A program made the position numbers and the translations under genes. Below are positions 10,811 through 23,579 of a stretch of 64,000 nt of DNA, piece after piece. The stretch comes from Isoetes taiwanensis (Eukaryota; Streptophyta; Lycopodiopsida; Isoetales; Isoetaceae): contig JAJEKV010000011.1 of the NCBI GenBank assembly GCA_021234155.1, positions 17,936,677-18,000,676 on the forward strand, read 5' to 3'. Numbering within the stretch: position 1 is the stretch's first letter; each line of letters begins with the position of its first letter. The notes below the pieces were generated by a model, which saw nothing but the letters and a program-made list of their open reading frames with translations, did no database searches and was not told the origin of the DNA.

Positions 10811-13800
10811 ATCAAGTGGCCAATAGAAGCGGAACCTATCTCAACAATAAAGTGGCGAGACATAATGAAAAGGATGGAGCTAAAGGAGCAAAAAGGCAGG
10901 TGAAAGAGCCAGATGGAACAAAGCGGCCAAAAAAGAAAAAAGGACACAGGAGCAACATAGATCAAGCAGAGTAGGAGAACCAAAGCCACTAAGGTTAAGA
11001 GATCAATACAGATAAATTGGGACAGAAGACAAAGCAAACTAAAGAAGGGGGTGACCAAGGACGGAACAACGCGAAAGGAATTCCAATACATAACAAATAA
11101 ACCAAGGATAATCAATCAAGAGGCAAGTGAAGTCAAAGGGATAACTAGGAGAAAAGCAAGAAAATGCGATGATAGAAGTCAAGAAGCGCACGTGAGTAGG
11201 AGCCAAATGAAGAGGCAAGAGGACGAGAAGAACCAAGCCAAAGAGAACTGAAAATGGAACCATGCATACAGAGGTAAGAAAAATCCTAGCCAACAAGAAA
11301 TTAGCTAGATGGGACTAGAAGGGCAAAAGTCACACGTAGAATGCAATATTTGAAGAATTGTGATAAACAAAGTAATAGGTGTGGACTGAAGAAAACATGT
11401 GGTCTCAGATAGGCTAACGGGAATAGTGGACTAATAGGTACCAATGAACATAAGGAACTGGATGACGACATGGAGTAAAGGGAACAACTAACTACACACT
11501 ACAATACTATAAAGGGATCTATATAGCATCCTATAAACCTAAATTAAAGTACTGAACCTAGAAACACTACATAATATGCATAACAATGAATACCTCGAGA
11601 ACAACAGAGGTGAAAGAAGACGTAGGCAAAAACAGCTAGAGAGCTCAAAATCAACAATGCAGAGTGTATCAAGAATAAAGGGACAATGGAACAAACAGGT
11701 CAATTCGAGTATAAAGGAGTAGCATAAGGAAAGCAAGAAGACTAGATGAAAATGTTAAGAAAAACAAAACGAGAAAAGGAGCCAAGCAGGAAGATGGAGG
11801 AGCGCAAGCATGTATGAATGGAAAGCAAAAGCAAGAGGAATGGAGAGAAAGGAGCCATGGAGTCAAAAGAGCCGAAAGAGCCAAAATAAAGCCAATGAAA
11901 AGGAAACCAGTGAAGGAAAAGAAAAATTAGCGTAGGATAAACGAGCAAATGGATAAAATGACAACAAATAGGCCATAAAGAATGTCAGAATAAAGAAAGA
12001 ATAGTAGCAGCGAATGAAGCAGACAACTAGAACATTGAAGTAAAAGATGGAATAGAGGAAATCATAGAAGAAAAATAGACACAACCTAAAACAGTCAACA
12101 GAAACAAAGTAAGAACAAATAGCAACTAATGAATTATGTGACGTCGAGGAATCCATCAAATTGATGCAAACAAAGGAAAAGAGCTCTGCAAGATAAAACA
12201 TGGTCCCATGCCTTCTATTTATCAACTATGCATCGAATAGTAAAACATGCAACAGATCATATGAACTATGTGAAGCAAGAACCACAAGTGATCCATGTAA
12301 AACAGGACCAATATATAACTATAAAGAATGGGACCAAATACAGGCGATAATAAATGAGCCACATAAAGGGGAATCACCTCCTAGGATGAAACCAATATAC
12401 TATTGCCCACAACAATACTACGTTCAAACATAGATCCAAACAACTATACAAATTGTACCTAAGACAAAAAATCTACCACCTGATGGAAAAAAAGAAAAGA
12501 CTTCCAAGTGGCAATGTGAAATACGTCAGCACAAACAATCTGATATGGGATAGAAAGGCAAAATCCATTAAGCACAGACGATTGATGGCAAGCCGCAAAA
12601 ATAGAGATGGAACCAGTGAAGCAAGACAAAAGGAATGAAGAAATGGAAAGGAAAGAAAAGCATGAAGCAGATGGAAGAACTTTGAAAAGTACGCAGAATG
12701 GAGAAAGAAAAACTGTTATGAAATAAGAGAAAGCGAACCAATATCTGCAAACCCAGATTAGTAATGTGAATTCTATAATCCTAGAGAATAAGGGACACAA
12801 ATTAAATGAGACGTAATAATCATGTTGGTCATAATGTGCTAGGCAAGCATCAAGGAAATCCCAGCATAGCCTTCATGTTGAACATAGCATCAAATGCAAA
12901 AGAGAGACAAAGAACAAAAGGTGTAGAAGGAACAAATGAGAGTAGGCAGAGCAAAGCAAGAGGACCACTCGAGCTAAAGGCAACAACATGACTAAACTGA
13001 TGTCAGACATGGGAGAGCTAGAAACAAATCGGTTGAAACAAATAGAAAAACTGAGAGCAATGAGGATAGCTACAAATACCGACGGAAAAGAGTAACGAGT
13101 ACTTGGCAAAATAATCAGAGGAACTAAAAAAGAAACGGACTCATAGAATCCAAAGTAACTGAATGGTGGCATCAAGAAACAAAACGGAGCAACATAGAGC
13201 AAAATAACAACTGCCACCAAAAGACTAAATGTAGCAATGGGATGTAAATTAAGTTGAGTGAAGCAACTAGAGCAAATGTATATGACCAAACATGTCTCAA
13301 ACATACCATGAAGAATGTTGTAGATCAAAAACTATTATAAAAATGAAACTATATAGAGCACCTAAGCCCTCTTCTAGCACTTTGTCGATCAAGGCACTCA
13401 ACTAAATGCATAAACTCTATAACAATATGCAAAATCTGAAGAAACAATTTCCTATAGGACGATGCAGGCCATCAGATTAATTTACATGCCAAACGTCAAA
13501 ACTGAAAGCCTCCACAAAATTGACAAGGTTTGAAAATCAGAATCTAACCAAAGACCTAAGGGAACTACATGATAGAAGTCAGAAGACCAGAAGTCAGAAG
13601 TCAGCAAGACATGATATCATCCCAGATAAATAATGTGAGCTAGATGCAGTAAAATGTAAAGCCCACAAAAAGATAGGGGAAAATGAACCTATCGACATAA
13701 AATATATGTATGGGTCCATATCAAACCTGATGATCACTTGGTAAACTAAAGTTATAAAAAATAATGAGAAAATGAACTATGAAAAAATGAACCTACGAAT

Positions 13801-16535
13801 GCCGAATCGAAAAGTACCATTGAACTTGAAAAAACAAAAAATGACCTACAAAAAATGGATATGAATGCACACATCAAATAGGAAATTCGGCGAATAGGAG
13901 AGAATGACCTTAGGAAAGAAATGACTAGTGGAGTACCACCTAAATGCATTCTTATGAGTATGAAAAAGCGACATAGAGAAAGTAGATAGGGGAAAACGAA
14001 CTTATGGCTATGAAAATATGTATGCGACCCTAAACAATGATGATTATTGGACAGACAAAACATTAAAAACCAACATGCACGTAACAAAAACATGATGGCT
14101 CAAAAGAATAAGAGAAGAATGAACTTTGAAGGAAAAGACAATAACGGATGCATTGAAGAAGGACAAACATGAACCACTTAGAAAGAGCAATTGAACTACG
14201 AATATGGATATGGAAGGACCATCGAAAAGGAAAAAGAAAGAAAATAATTCACAATGAAATTACGGGTGCACCAGCGAAGAATTGAAGCTGTAGCATGGGC
14301 CACATAGCCCAATGGTCTACCTTGGTGTCGCAATCGCAATCGTTGTGCAAATGAAGTGTAGAATCTCGCTTCCCCAAACACGAACCCGAACTTGAACCCC
14401 AAAGCACTGCTTCAATAACAAAGGACTCTTTTAGATGAAAGTAATCAAATCCAAATACCATGTCTGTCGCAACCAAGGTCCAGCATTCCACGGACGGCAT
14501 AAACTAGGTTCACGCTCCAAGCAAAATAACGCGATCAGAACCTCAAGCCATATGGCCCCTGTGGAAAGTAAGTCGAGCGAACCCCCGACTTAACGTCCCT
14601 TGCTCCGGCCTAAAGGTCACCTGCCAAGCTAGGTGGAAAATAAATGTACAACATAGAACCAACGGAGTTAGGATATGTAGGTGATACCTCTAAGCTGCTT
14701 ACATCACCCGACAGAAATGAAAAAGGTTAGAGAGGAAACTCAGAGTGAAGAGTGATCGTGAAATTTCTCTAATTGAAAAATTTCCATCCAAACCATAGAA
14801 CAATGAACAAGTCACAAATAATAGTAATAGATGTGCAAAGGAAAAACAATATCCACAATATCCAGAGTAATAAAGGACAAATAAGTGGCCACAATATCTA
14901 GAGTAATAAGACACAAACAACTTGTAAACGTGGAATCCTACTAGACGTATAGCTTAACAAAAGTATCCAAGCCATAGGGTGTCCTAGAAAGTAAACAACA
15001 TAAAGGAAAAAAGACATAGAAAATTGATATCAAACGATCTATAACCGAAGAAACGAGAAGAGTGAACCAAGACTAAGAAGCATAATAACTTAAAAAAGAG
15101 GTGACCCACGACAGAAAAACGTAAACCTATGGGAAAGGCATAAACCGACAGAAGCATGTGTAACCATCGGGCAAGCTAAAAGAACGAAAATACAAAATCT
15201 TATGCTTATACATATTGTTATGAATCTTACACAAATAAAACTCATGTGTACACGATTAAAACTAGGTTATGCAAATAGGGCAAAAATACCTTACTAGCGA
15301 TGCTACAAAATACAACCATGTCCCTTCGAAAGCTAGACGAACCATACATGGGCAAACCGTAGAAAACAGGAGAATGAGGAAAGCATAGAAACAAGGGGAG
15401 ATGGGAAACCATATGAAATAAAAACACCTGTCACATGAAAAAAAGGGGGACAAACCTATATTATGTCCACAACGAACAAGCAGGAGAAAGATAAAAAGGA
15501 AAATGAAGAAACCATAGAAACTAGAACTAGAGAAGGGCAACCATAGGAACAAAACACCAAAACGTGGAAAACAACAGAGCAAACAAGAACTCTATCCTAC
15601 CAACTTCAAGAAATGAATTAACTTTAAACTGAAAACCCGTTACGTTATGAAATACAAAGCTTGAAAATGCCGAACAACGGAGCAACGAAAGTAAAGAAAC
15701 AATGAAAATTTAGTAGAGGAAAGAAATCACTATGAGAAACCACTCGAATACTTGGGATAAGCAAAACCACGCTTTAAGCAAGGAGGCTACGGGGCAAGCA
15801 ACATAATAAAAATAATAAGAAACAATAAAAAACAAGGGAGCAAATCCGATAAACGAACAAGACCATAGGGGCCAAGAACCATGGAAAATTATAATTTAAA
15901 AAAGAGGCACAAAAACAACAGAAAACTTAAAAATGGGGCACCGACACCCGGTATCCCACCCTCAAGCAACTGCGGCCGAGGTCGACGCTGAGGCGGTTGC
16001 AGCCCCCGCCAGGAAAAACTTTGCCAGGGATGATGATCATCAACGAACCAGATGCTGGATCTATGGGATCGGATCAGGATGGAGTAGATGTGAGTAGACT
16101 TGGACAACCGAAAAAACAAACAGGGACCTGGCAGGCAAATCCGGAAAACATAAACTAGATAAGGGATCGGATCTAAGGAAGCAGATGTCTTTAAGAAAAG
16201 GCTGAAGAAAACCTTCACGAAAATGATGCAAAGACAGCAGAAGCTTAGCCCTTTTGCCAGAGCATCCTGCAGAGGGCAACGTCGAAAAGTGATGATTTCA
16301 TAACAAAAAAGCATGAAGAAGAGGCTACATCCAGGAAGGGCGGTTCACCTCCGGCAAAGGAAGGCACAAAAAGGAAGAGGGCAGGGAAAGAAATGTAAAG
16401 CCACCATAAACCGCCACAAAGAAACCATCGGGATCCATAGGCATCCAAGCAAACAACTGAAAGACATCCAGATGCATCCCAAAAAACCAGAAAAAGAGAA
16501 TCATATGCAGCCAGTAATCGAAAATACCAGAGGAA
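10811..16535. other. 5.7-kb purine-rich gene-free region
   Basis: The plus strand is strongly A/G-rich and the minus strand correspondingly T/C-rich. The open frames on the minus strand are therefore Phe/Leu/Ser/Cys-rich by composition and are not genes. I see no domain, RNA gene or clear repeat array. If the two flanking 160-bp repeats bound one element, this would be its non-coding body. Confidence 0.5.
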
Positions 16536-16645
16536 GAGATCTCGAGGCATCGAAACAACTGAATACCATAGAAAGAGATCCAGAGGCATCAAGCATCGAA
16601 ACAACTGAATACCAGAGAAAGAGATCCAGAGGCATCAAGCAACCA
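16536..16645 (+). repeat. Tandem repeat, unit about 46 bp
   Basis: The motif GCATCGAAACAACTGAATAC with the following AGAGATCCAGAGGCATC recurs in tandem about two and a half times, with weaker copies on both sides. It lies on the minus-strand downstream side of hairpin terminus copy 2. Confidence 0.55.
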
Positions 16646-16871
16646 AATCCTAGAGAAGGAAATTTGGAGGCATACATGCAGCCGATAAAACTAGAGAAAG
16701 ATAAACTAACCGACTCACAGATCTTCAGAACCAGCCGTCTTGTAACTTCACGAAACCTCTAACCCAGTATACGCCAGAGCCACTAATCGTCCTGCAGCAA
16801 TCCAACTGCAGCAATCCAACCGGTAGGAAATAGACATTGAGTGGGAATGTAAGTAGTGACAGGGTGAGCGT

Positions 16872-17031
16872 GGGAAGTTGAATAGAGCCAAAGCATGAAA
16901 AATAGGAAAGCTCAAGAGAACGCCGATAAGGAACAAGGGGGAAAAAATGGGTATAAATAGGAGGGCATGATGATGACGTCCCCATCCAAGGAATGTCGGT
17001 TCTATTGCTATCGCAATAGAACCGTGGCATT
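16872..17031 (-). repeat. 160-bp hairpin terminus, copy 2
   Basis: Identical to 10,628-10,787, in the same orientation and 6.2 kb away. The hairpin is at 16,997-17,024. On the minus strand the sequence downstream differs from copy 1 and holds imperfect repeats of about 40-46 bp. The pair could be terminal repeats of one element or two insertions of one family. Confidence 0.7.
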
Positions 17032-18399
17032 GTTCTGTTTGGGCTTTGTTTATTAAGTCAAGTTGTTTTTGTGGAATGCATTTTTTCGCTTGTACATCTT
17101 GCTTTGACACAAACTTGATTGTTAGAGATGTCTTTAGATGCTTTGTTGGTCTAGGGTTGTTTTTGTACCTTCTTAGTTTCGTCCATCCAGGTATAGTTGT
17201 GTTTACCCATGCTTGCACAACTCTAGTGCCTACTTTTTATGTTGTAAATATTTGAACACCTCAACTTTTCTATCTTGGAGTGGTCGGTCGGGATTTATGC
17301 CCATCAATCTCTTGTTTTCGGAGATCGTGTATTGGTCAGGTTAGAATGTTGCCCCTTTTATTAGATTTATTTCCATTGACAATTTCCTTGTTTGATGGTT
17401 CTCCTTTTCAGTTGTCGTTCATGTGCAAGAGCTTGGAGTCTAGGGTCAGTCTTAGGTCTTACACCATTTATTCCTTGGATGCCTAATGCTTGTGTGGGTT
17501 ATGTGAAGATATGTTGCTTAGGCTTGTTTATAACTGGTAGCTAAGTGATGGGTCTTTTATAACATAGTGCTTTTTGGTTGCTCTTCTTGTTTTATGCTCG
17601 TAGGGTTAGCATGTTGGCCTGGGGTCTTGCTTCGTCGATCCCTTGTTTTTGATGGATCTTCATAGGTTGGGGTGCGTGTCCCTTAATTTCATGTTTTAAG
17701 TCATCTTGTTTTGTTGGAAAGGTGTTCTTGCTTTCAGTTTGTCCTTTAAGTTAGATAAGGTTGGATTCTAGGGTCTTGGGTCTTACGTTCCTAGATCAAA
17801 AGCATAGCTTAGATGCTTTAGGTGTCCCTTTGATGGTGTTGTTTGGTTTGGTTTTATAAGGCTTTGTTGGTTTTTGAGGCGTTTTGAGTCTGGGGTCTGT
17901 TGTCATGCTTCCTGGGTCTAGTACAACATAGCCTAGATGCTTTTTTGTATTTTTTATGAACAGTCGATCCTTGTTCTTATACTATGTTTTCCTATTTTTT
18001 CAGTTTGTTGCATAGGTTGTTTTATTTGGACATATCTTCATGAATCTTGTCGAGTTGTTAGGTCATAAAGGTTAGGCTTTTTTGGTATGGGAAGCATTTT
18101 GGTTTTCTTGTGTTTCACTTTGAGGCAGGCTTGCTTTGAGGTACTCCCATGAGGGTTGTTAGTTCTAAGGGTTTCTTTTTTGGATGCCAGTATCCCACCC
18201 AATTTTTACATGTTGCGTGGTTTTCTTAATGGTTTGCTTGGTTATTTTCCATTGGATATGGTTGTTCCGACTCTGGCTTGTCCCTTCAACATGAGGTTGT
18301 TTAAGGCCAAGGCATTAATAGGCCCGATGTTTATTGAAGAACGAGATAGGGCTTTTCATTCATCTTGGATTAGGCAAGTATGTTTTACATAGTGTTTGG
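17032..18399. other. Gene-free T-rich region
   Basis: T-rich plus strand with no supported gene. The short frames here are Phe/Leu/Val-rich by composition. Confidence 0.4.
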
Positions 18400-18681
18400 G
18401 GGTCAAAGCATGGAGGTGGGGGACACTTTTTGTGTCAGCGACACATGGTGCTTAGGGGGTGCTTTCCCGAGCTATTTTTTTTGTATTTTTAAAAAATATT
18501 TTTCTTTTATTTTTTTTGATATTTTTCCCTGAAACGCATTCCTATTACGCCTTGGAATACAAAATTTCAGCTTCATCGGAGTTATAGAAAAAACGATAAA
18601 AATAAGTAAAATTTCCCGCATTAGGTGCTTAGGGGGTGCTTGGCTGGCGCAAAAATGCCCCCCAGCTCCATGCTTTGACCC
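18400..18681. mobile_element. MITE-like element with about 40-bp terminal inverted repeats
   Basis: The left end starts GGGTCAAAGCATGGAG and the right end closes CTCCATGCTTTGACCC. The inverted match extends about 40 bp with a few mismatches. The same four bases, TTGG, flank both ends (18,396-18,399 and 18,682-18,685), a possible target-site duplication. The 282-bp body is AT-rich and non-coding. A 4-bp duplication does not match the usual TA or TTA of Mariner or PIF/Harbinger MITEs, so I leave the superfamily open. Confidence 0.6.
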
Positions 18682-18685
18682 TTGG

Positions 18686-19521
18686 TGCTTATATTGTCGA
18701 TCAACCACATCAGGCTTCATTTCTCGTAAGCTTTTATGTTTTTAAGATTTCGTTCTTGTTTGACATCTTAGTCTCAGTCCGGTGGCTAGCACATAGGGTG
18801 CCTCGACCACTTGTACATGTTCAAGTTTTTTTGCTATTGAATGCCCTAAATTGAGTTCATATTTGTTTATATATTTCTTTTCCATGAAATTGTATTCCGT
18901 GGATGCATGCTCTAGGTCCTTGCGGGTTTCTTTGTTCCTTGAGTGTTCTCTATTCTCCAGTAGTGCGTCTATGCATGTGTTATAACCATGTACCAGTTCT
19001 AAGATAGATTGGATTTATGCTGGCTCAGTCTTTTAGCTTTGTTTTTTTGGTCTTATCATGCGATGGTTTTTCTGTTAATATGGCATTTTCTAAAAATATG
19101 TATTCTACTTAAATTGGCTTGGTATCGGAAATTTCCTTCGAACTGTCAATTGCACCAGATCTAGTGGTCTTCTCTCACCCGAGTCATTACTTAAAGCCTG
19201 CTCCTTTTGCATCGGACCCCTCGACGCGCAATGCAGAAGTTTAGTAAAATAATTTTGAATATCATTGGCAACTGCATGTTCTGAAGTCTCCCTGAAACAC
19301 TGATTTTTTTAACTAACCTCTCTCTTCCAGGAACACTTATATTACCCATTTGATTGCCTTCAATTTGTTGATACATGATTGTCAGGAACAAAAGCGTTGT
19401 TATCCAAGAAAGGAATGGTGGGTGATAAAGGAAACATGCTATAATTCTGAATGCCTCTAACTCTTTGTCCCGGTCAGTAACAACTCTGTGATATAACCAC
19501 ACTTGCAATGCCTATGTATAA
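18686..19521. other. Gene-free stretch
   Basis: No supported gene or recognisable repeat. The 105-codon minus frame at 19,191-19,508 shows no domain. Confidence 0.35.
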
Positions 19522-20160
19522 TGCCCTGGTTCTATTGCGATAGCAATAGAACTGACAGTCCTTGGATGGGGATGCCCTCCTTGCATCTCCTATTTATACC
19601 ACATCCTTCATCATTTCCAGTCATCAGCATTCTCTTCAGCTCCTTTCCATTCTACTCATTTATGGCTCCACAAGTTTCCTGCCCCTCTCCCTCTGTTATA
19701 TCTGGGCTTGTTGGCCATATCTACATTCGATTTCTCATTCATATTACATTTCATCATTGGAGTTGCTCCATTTCCTATTTGTTGGTTAGTCATCTTTGTG
19801 TTTATCTATTTTTGCGATACTTCTCGAGTCGCCCTGCAGCCCCTGATATCCTCCATATTTTCTTTCTATTTTCTTTGAAAGTGCATATGTTTTTTTTCTA
19901 TATTTTTTCTCGGCGTGGTGTTGTAGCCTCTGAGGTCTATTTATCATTTCATTCTTTCTCGGTGTGGCTGTGGCCTCTGAGATATAATTGATTTTTCACT
20001 TTCTTTCGGCATGGTAATGTAGCCTCCGAGGCAGCACTAATCGAGGTATTTCTTGGCATGGCTCTAGAGCTTCCGCGCCTTATTATTCATTTGTTTTTAT
20101 AAGGCACCTGACTTCCTGAAAATTTCTTCAGCCTTGACTCTACAGGTTATTTTTAAAGTG
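19522..20160 (+). repeat. Hairpin-terminus family, copy 3 (opposite orientation)
   Basis: This begins with the same hairpin (19,528-19,553, GGTTCTATTGC/GCAATAGAAC), then a TATA-like TATTTATACC near 19,590, and later three CTCGG...CCGAG modules near 19,909, 19,956 and 20,005. The order of features matches copy 1 read on its minus strand, but the sequence has diverged clearly. The frame at 19,503-19,991 is compositional. Confidence 0.6.
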
Positions 20161-20700
20161 TCTAGGTTGTTACAGAGGTCGCGCTTCATCCTTGGGGAGC
20201 CTTGCGATCCTGTTTATTGGAGATTTCTCGAATGATGTATGCTAGTGGTCGAGCTTCCCATTGGGTGCTTCAGCTTTTTGTCTGGGCTACGTATTTCAAG
20301 ATATCTCCATTCTGGTTTGGACGCTGATGGCATTTCTCGAGAGCATTGACGATCATTTCGCATTAGAGCTTTCCTCGAAAACCAAAAGGGCGAGGTTTTT
20401 CTGTGTTTCCAAGTCTCCTTTTGAGGTCATAACATTTGGTTTGTCATTGTTTTAGGTCTGCAGACTCCCTTGCCTTTTGTAAATTTGTCTTTCATTGTGA
20501 CAAGCTTGTCGAGTTGACCCTCCTGGCAATTCGAGATCTTGTCTAAACTTGAACTAATTCTAGGTTGGTGTGTTTAACCTTGACATACAAAATTGTAGAT
20601 GGTCAAGAATTGAATCTTCATTACAACTAAATTTACATATTCCAAACTCGCTGGACAAATGCCTATAAATTCAATATAATCGTGTAAAATTAACATCCAA
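20161..20700. other. Gene-free stretch
   Basis: No gene or clear repeat could be supported. Confidence 0.3.
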
Positions 20701-22660
20701 AGAGATCAATATTCTCAATAGATACAGCATCCAACTTTATCAAGTCGACCCAGAAGCTTCCAACTCAACCACGATTCCCAAATATAATGCCGCCATCCGC
20801 CTGACTACAGCCTTGCTCATTCATTGCACATGCACTCAATGGGGTTAGTCCTCGTGACTAAATGGTCGAAAGCATAACATAACGTCAGCACTAACACTAA
20901 ATAATACAACCAACTACGTCAAAAGGTAGCACATCCATACTAATAAAGATACATCAAAGATACTAACATGTCGTACAACATATGAGCTATCACTCAGGCT
21001 TAGACTCGTAAGGTAAGTAGACTGATAGCTGGGCCTCAAGATAGAGCAGACCGAGATATGGCAATGGCGGGGTTGGCTATAGACAATGGCTAGGGTTGAC
21101 CACTCTATCCGCCCCTCCTGTGCGTACTTTGCAGATGGGCTAGATCGGGCTCTGGCGTGACTATAACCTGCCGAATACGTAGTCCCAAGGTATCACCCAT
21201 CGAGACTACTCCGGGTTGCATCTCCCCAGTCCGATGAGGTAGAAAGGGTTCCATGACCCCTTCCCGAGGTCTAGTGGTTCCATGGGCGGCTAGAGAATCG
21301 TGGCGACACACAATTCGTACCTGACTGAAATCCCCAAAACAAGAGCCAGGCCAACACCTGCAACTCCCGCGGGTCAGGGCGACACCATTGACCCAGGAGG
21401 TGTCGGACCCATACCCGGCCCACACGAAGTGACCGACTATAGGCCTAGCCCACTATGGGTCTCAAGTAGCCATGCTCAGCAGGGACCTACCTTCGCTTTG
21501 CCACTAGCCTCGTTGTATGGTGCTAAGTCATTCCATAGCCCCCGTAGCCGGGTGGGTTCCTATGCACAGGCCGCATAATAATAGGAACTAAGGGGTCTAA
21601 ACTAGAAGCATCATCTAGATAATAGCCACTAGGTCTCTACCCCCTACAGAAGAGGTGCAAAAATGATCAACCAACATCATATCCACATAACATGATACAT
21701 AGTGAGAATAACATCTAATCCTAATCACATGCATCTAACTTATAGTCAAGGTTTATTGATTAGGGTTCAAGATCTCGACTTAGGGTTCTAGAATGGCTCT
21801 ACAAGAGATACGAATTGCTAACTCATCTGGAATCCTAACTTTCAGATGATCTACAAAGGACTCTAACCCAAATACCTGCTTCTGGAGAACTCCATCTTGC
21901 TCCCAGCGTCTCCACGGCCTTCAAGGTGTTCAAAGCAGCTTCCACTCCTACCGATGCACGCATGCTCCAGGCGCTGCTGTGATATGCTAGACGGTTCTCG
22001 AAACGGAGTTTCGAGCGCAAACAAGGTTCTAAGTCTGTTGGAGCCAAGAAAATGGCTCGGTTAGGGTTTGGCCATTTATAGGTTAGGGGTCCATGTCACT
22101 GCCACATGGCTCCAATGGGGTGCTTCTATGTGGCGGATGCCCAATAGGGTGAGGCCATGTGGAAATGGCCCTATGCCTAAGATTGGCTAAGTTATATGAA
22201 TAACTTGGCCATGCTCCCTTTTCCACCTATTATGGTGTACAAGGCTACTAAAGTAGACTTGTACAATGACACGTCTTATTCGACCCCATTATCGCGCATG
22301 ATCACGCTTACCTCATCATGACCCCCCTATGGTCATGTGCATGTGCCCTGCATCGTAGCATAGAGAGCATCCTAATGATGATCCCATCATCGCGCTCTCA
22401 GCGGACACGTCACCAACGGAGCTCGCCAGCATTAGCCACTGTATATGCACACCCGCAGTGTATTGTTGCCTCGAAGGTTTTAAGTTAGGGAACTTTCTAC
22501 TGATCCCATCATCGCCCACAATGTTGCGCTCCTCTCACAGACCCTCTTGGTCATGCGAACTCTTGGTGTATACTGGCATAGAGAACACCCCTGGAGGGAT
22601 CTCATCATCGCCTACACTCCAAGATCTTCACCTATGCGTCCCAACTATTCTAGAATGCAT
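20700..22660 (-). other. Probable chromovirus LTR/U3 region with four ~100-bp repeats
   Basis: This stretch directly follows the chromodomain end of the gypsy remnant on the minus strand, where the 3' LTR should lie. Four imperfect repeats of about 100-120 bp, each holding GCGATGATGGGATC or a close variant, are at about 22,282, 22,382, 22,503 and 22,602. A minus-strand TATA candidate (CCTATAAATGG) is near 22,075 and an AATAAA near 21,755. I could not find the second LTR, so borders are uncertain. Confidence 0.4.
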
Positions 22661-22674
22661 ACGCTTTCCTGCAC

Positions 22675-23575
22675 TTACACTAAGGCATACACAAGCTTAG
22701 CTAAGAGCACCTGATGAGTTGGTGTCGACCAATTCGGAGATGACTTGGCCGTCGAATTGCTCCAAGAATTCTGGGTATTGTGCTTCTCTAGATCTTGCTT
22801 TGATACCCATGTTGCAGCTTCCACAGGAAAGTTCTTCCACTTGACCAAGTATTGGAGGAACTGAGACCTTGTTGTCTCCTTAAATGCTTTGTCGAGAATT
22901 AGCTCAAAGATTATCTCGGCTTGCTCCTCCATCGTCCCTAACAAGGTTGAAGTCTCCAAAACCTCCTTTAGATTTGGAGTATGCCCCTTAAGTAGGCTCA
23001 CGTGGAAGACTTTGTGGACCCTTTAGATGGGCAGGCAAGTCGAGCTTGTAGGCTTGGCTCCCTATTCGCTCCAAAATCTTGAAAGGTCCCTCCCCCCCCC
23101 CTCCCCCACCTTGGAGAAAGCTTCTTACAATTGCCAATGCGAAGCTTCGCTTGCTTGACCTTTACCTGAGCCAACTTTATCACCCACAACAAACTCTCGA
23201 GGAGTTTTATGTCTATCTGCTAGACTCTTCTGATGTTCCTATGTTGTTTGAAGATATTCTTGCACTTCTACTACAAGCTGCTGCATATCTGCCGTCATTG
23301 TTGAGAAACTTCCACCTTGGGCACTAGATTGTGCCACATATCTGGGGTCAAGCATTGATAACTGTAACTGATCATGAAGGGAGACATCTTCGATGACTCT
23401 TGCTTCGTATTATTGTACGTAACTCGACTAGATGGATGTAATCGGCCCATTTGGATTGCTTGTTCCAAACATAGTTTCTCAACATGTCCTCTAAGGTTAT
23501 ATTGGTGCGCTCCATTTGCCCATTTGACTGCCCTTTGGTGCTGGGATAAACCTCTCTTGCTTATGATAATCAATT
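22675..23575 (-). pseudogene. Chromovirus integrase C terminus and chromodomain
   Basis: Minus-strand frames read the integrase end (GQSNGQMERTNITLED, then WNKQSKWADYIH near 23,430-23,520), a short linker near 23,050, and then a chromodomain near 22,770-22,900: SQFLQYLVKWKNFPVEAATW followed by VSKQDLE. A chromodomain fused after integrase defines the chromovirus branch of Ty3/gypsy, where it is thought to guide insertion by binding modified histones. Frame changes near 23,000 and 23,300 make this a fossil. Confidence 0.75.
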
Positions 23576-23579
23576 ATTG

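Noticed and set aside
14270-14410. tRNA gene suggested by a 'GGTTCGTG'-like stretch
   Set aside because: No complete A box, acceptor stem or anticodon arm can be drawn.
10811-16600. Many 60-150-codon minus-strand frames rich in Phe, Leu, Ser and Cys, some looking like membrane proteins
   Set aside because: They follow from the T/C-rich composition; no frame keeps a domain or reasonable residue balance.
10753-19553. Helitron 3' end, because a hairpin is followed by CTAG about 12 bases later in copy 1
   Set aside because: The other two copies lack CTRR after the hairpin, and the CTAG belongs to the 27-bp flanking repeat.
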